Both the position numbers and the translations under genes were made by a program. Below, one piece after another: positions 24,501-26,518 of a DNA stretch of 26,518 nucleotides. Source of the stretch: an uncultured Verrucomicrobiales bacterium (GTDB lineage: Bacteria; Verrucomicrobiota; Verrucomicrobiae; Limisphaerales; CANJSG01); NCBI GenBank assembly GCA_946480965.1, contig CAMLMI010000019.1, forward strand, positions 1 to 26,518, written 5' to 3'. Within the stretch, counting starts at the first letter, position 1. Every line of letters starts with the position of its first letter. The notes under the pieces were generated by a model that did no database searches, was not told the origin of the DNA, and worked only from the letters and a program-made list of their open reading frames with translations.

Positions 24501-25289
24501 TTAGACCACATGGGCCACTACGCCGGCGCGGCCGATCTGGCGCAGCATGGCGGAGGTCGCGGAGGTCGCGGAGGTCTTCTGGGTGAACAAGTGGTCCACC
24601 TCGCCAATGGGACAGAGCACACACATCGCCTGCTTGCCGAGCTTGGTGGCGTCGGCCAGGACGACGAGCTTCTCGGCCTGGGCGATCATCCGCTTCTCGC
24701 TGGCGAGCACGGCCTCGTTGTAGTTCGTGACCGACTTGGCATCCACGCCGGCCGCGCCGAGGAAGGCCCATTGCGCCCGATACCGCCGGAGAAATTCCTC
24801 AGCCTGCGGCCCCACGACCAAGCCGGACTCGGGTTCGAGCAGGCCGCCGGTGAGATAGACTTCAGCGCCGAGCTTGCCGGCTTTGAGGCGGTCGATGGCC
24901 TGGGCGATGACGAGGGAGTTGGTGATGACGCGGATGCGCTTCAGCGCGATGAACTCGGCCAGTTGGAAGGTCGTTGTCCCACCGTCGATCATGACCACGT
25001 CGCCGTCCTGCAACAATTCGGCGGCGGCGCGGGCGATGGCGCGTTTGGCGTCCGTCTCCTGCTCCAGCCGCTTGGCGAAGGCGGGCGGTCCCATCTGCAA
25101 CGCGCCCGGTCCGGCCAGCCGGATGCCGCCCCAGGTGCGTTCGACCTGTCCGGTTTGCTCCAACTCCACGAACGCGCGCCGGATCGTCGCCGGCGATGCG
25201 ACCAAGCGCTCGCAGGCTTCCTGGAGCGAGAGCTCGGGATCGTCCTGCAGGAGCTGGAGAATCTGCTTGAGGCGGAGACGGCGTTTCAT
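24501..25289 (-). CDS. DeoR-family transcriptional repressor
   Basis: A 262-residue DeoR/GlpR-type regulator. The N-terminal winged HTH is at about residues 1-60 (LSLQEACERLVASPATIRRAF, then GQVERTWGGIRLAG). The C-terminal DeoRC sugar-phosphate sensor is at about 75-235, with DGGTTTFQLAEFI, VITNSLVIAQAI, EVYLTGGLL and EKLVVLADATKLGK. It likely represses the divergent rhamnulose-phosphate aldolase gene and responds to a sugar phosphate. The ATG at 25289 begins MKRRLRLKQIL; the open frame upstream to 25358 has no coding character. The C-terminus contains a SATSATSA stretch from a 9-bp tandem repeat at 24551-24576. No terminator was seen in the 152-base gap to the RT gene. Confidence 0.88.
   Translation of the reverse strand: MKRRLRLKQILQLLQDDPELSLQEACERLVASPATIRRAFVELEQTGQVERTWGGIRLAGPGALQMGPPAFAKRLEQETDAKRAIARAAAELLQDGDVVMIDGGTTTFQLAEFIALKRIRVITNSLVIAQAIDRLKAGKLGAEVYLTGGLLEPESGLVVGPQAEEFLRRYRAQWAFLGAAGVDAKSVTNYNEAVLASEKRMIAQAEKLVVLADATKLGKQAMCVLCPIGEVDHLFTQKTSATSATSAMLRQIGRAGVVAHVV
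24551..24576. repeat. 9-bp tandem repeat inside repressor gene
   Basis: Almost three copies of cggaggtcg in tandem (24551-24559, 24560-24568, 24569-24576). They add the Thr-Ser-Ala repeats to the C-terminal end of the DeoR-type repressor. The repeat keeps the frame, so copy-number change would alter the protein by three residues per unit without frameshift. Confidence 0.8.
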
Positions 25290-25298
25290 GGGGAAACA

Positions 25299-25400
25299 AC
25301 GAATGGACACGAATGGACACGAATGCCCGAGCCCAACGAGCGGCCTGTGTTCAACCAAACACGCCAGTGTTTCGATTCGTGTCTATTGGTGTGCATTCGT
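25299..25400. repeat. Long imperfect inverted repeat in divergent promoter region
   Basis: The left arm 25299-25324 and right arm 25375-25400 are reverse complements at 23 of 26 positions, separated by 50 bases. Each arm is itself built of a 10-base direct repeat of the type gaatggacac (25301-25310 and 25311-25320 are identical). It lies 10 bases upstream of the repressor start and 86 bases upstream of the aldolase start. It may be an operator region or a dispersed intergenic repeat of this type of genome, which I think I have seen in Verrucomicrobia; I cannot decide which. Confidence 0.7.
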
Positions 25401-25486
25401 GGTTGAAGTTTGTGTTTGACGCTGCGAACAAACTCTTCAGATTTCGCTCACAAATCAATCACTTTGATCTCCGACTTTTTCCGACC

Positions 25487-26518
25487 ATGAGCACCTTCAA
25501 ATACGTCTCGAACCTCTGGAACGACGCCGAAGCCGCCCAGCTGACCGGCGCCGACCGCCTCGTCTACCGCTCCAACAAGCTCGGCAGCGACCAGCGCATC
25601 ACCAACACCGGGGGCGGCAACACTTCCTCCAAGCTCGTCGAGAAGGACCCGCTCACCGGCCAGGACGTGACCGTGCTCTGGGTGAAGGGTTCCGGCGGCG
25701 ATCTCCGCACCGCCGGCCGCGAGTTCTTCAGCTCGCTCTACCAGGAAAAGCTCGTCGGCCTGCAGAAGGTCTATGCCGCCCGCGCCGACAAGGGCCTCAA
25801 GTCGCAGGCCGAGGACGACATGGTGGCGATGTATGCCCACACCACCTTCAACCTGAACCCGCGCGCCTCGTCCATCGACACGCCGCTGCACAGCTTCATT
25901 CCCGGCACGTTCGTGGACCACATGCACCCGAACGCCATCATCTCCATCGCCGCCAGCGCGCGATGCGTGGAGCTGACCAAGGAGATCTTCGGTGGCGAAA
26001 TGGCCTACGTGCCGTGGATGCGCCCCGGCTTCGAGCTGGGCCTCGCCATGCAGGAAATCTGCAAAGCCCAGCCCAGCGTGAAGGCCATCATGATGGGCCA
26101 GCACGGCTTCATCTCCTGGGCCGAGGACGACAAGGAATGCTACCTTGCCACGCTCGGCTTCATCGAGAAGGCGGCCGCCTACATCGAGGCGAAGTATCAG
26201 GCCAAGGGCGGTGATGCGACCGCCTTCGGTGGCCAGAAATACCAGACGCTTCCTGAGGTGGCCCGCCGCCAGGCGTTCGCCGCGATTCTCCCGTGGTTGC
26301 GCGGCCAGGTCAGCCAGCAGCGCCGCTTCATCGGCACCGTGCAGGACGACGAGAAGATCCTGCGCTTCGTCAATTCCGCCGACGCCCCGCGCCTCGCGGA
26401 ACTCGGCACCAGCTGCCCCGACCATTTCCTGCGCACCAAGATCAAGCCGCTCTACGTCGATTGGAACCCGCAAACCGAAGACGCCGCCGCGCTCAAGGCC
26501 AAGCTGAAGGCCGGGCTG
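25487..26518 (+). CDS. Rhamnulose-1-phosphate aldolase/dehydrogenase, 5' part
   Basis: The first 344 codons of a gene that continues past the window. The sequence is a class II aldolase domain of the type found at the N-terminus of bifunctional rhamnulose-1-phosphate aldolase/lactaldehyde dehydrogenase (TIGR02632 pattern). Seen are ITNTGGGNTSSKL (phosphate-binding), VKGSGGDLRT, the zinc ligands His145 and His147 in FVDHMHPNAI, and a third His in GQHGFISWA. The reaction cleaves L-rhamnulose-1-phosphate to dihydroxyacetone phosphate and L-lactaldehyde, which the expected C-terminal half would oxidise. The second domain cannot be seen here. ATG 25487 gives MSTFKYVSNLWND, the usual family N-terminus. 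It diverges from the DeoR repressor, its likely regulator. Confidence 0.88.
   Translation, partial: MSTFKYVSNLWNDAEAAQLTGADRLVYRSNKLGSDQRITNTGGGNTSSKLVEKDPLTGQDVTVLWVKGSGGDLRTAGREFFSSLYQEKLVGLQKVYAARADKGLKSQAEDDMVAMYAHTTFNLNPRASSIDTPLHSFIPGTFVDHMHPNAIISIAASARCVELTKEIFGGEMAYVPWMRPGFELGLAMQEICKAQPSVKAIMMGQHGFISWAEDDKECYLATLGFIEKAAAYIEAKYQAKGGDATAFGGQKYQTLPEVARRQAFAAILPWLRGQVSQQRRFIGTVQDDEKILRFVNSADAPRLAELGTSCPDHFLRTKIKPLYVDWNPQTEDAAALKAKLKAGL

Overview
The window is GC-rich, tightly packed bacterial DNA. It most likely comes from a member of the Verrucomicrobiota or a close PVC relative. The clues are a PVC-style heme-binding domain (the family I know as TIGR02603) fused to a sugar dehydrogenase, a lipoprotein ending in the pseudopilin-like 'LLPALAQAK...C.NNLKQ' segment common in these bacteria, short palindromic intergenic repeats, and weak or absent Shine-Dalgarno sequences. 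No rRNA, tRNA or CRISPR array was seen. The taxonomic call is inference.

Positions 1-18734 look mostly like core or housekeeping sequence. In order they hold a HAD phosphatase, a small conserved-looking protein, a membrane protein and a lipoprotein zinc aminopeptidase (minus strand), a 65-residue membrane peptide with its own terminator, a class C beta-lactamase-like serine hydrolase, and a stand-alone transposase N-terminal-like domain. Then come leuD, a one-TM protein, an SLC13-type transporter with two RCK_C domains, the pseudopilin-fused lipoprotein and aroC. A secreted cytochrome-fused sugar dehydrogenase and a secreted aldose epimerase follow as a likely periplasmic sugar-oxidation pair, then three small proteins and acetyl-CoA synthetase. 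A DUF2971 gene, visibly poorer in GC than its surroundings, sits directly behind acs, followed by an orphan DUF433 antitoxin-like gene and a TspO-family protein.

Positions 19020-24348 are the centre of interest: a probable retron-type anti-phage module. A helical-repeat (HEAT/ARM-like) protein overlaps by four bases (ATGA) with a winged-helix/SWIM zinc-finger protein. A 329-bp non-coding gap follows, then a 528-aa retron-type reverse transcriptase (YADD, LPQGA, and VTG in region Y). The gap holds a perfect 27-bp-arm hairpin. It is enclosed by two complementary segments about 200 nt apart that fit the a1/a2 repeats of a retron msr-msd RNA. From memory, published retron classification includes a class with ARM/HEAT plus WH-SWIM partners (type XIII), so the gene set may be known by prediction. 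The ncRNA proposed here is read from this sequence alone.

Positions 24501-26518 hold a DeoR-family repressor diverging from the 5' part of a rhamnulose-1-phosphate aldolase/dehydrogenase gene, which runs off the window. The two share a 200-bp intergenic region with a long imperfect inverted repeat. This is the likely start of a rhamnose or fucose catabolic locus.
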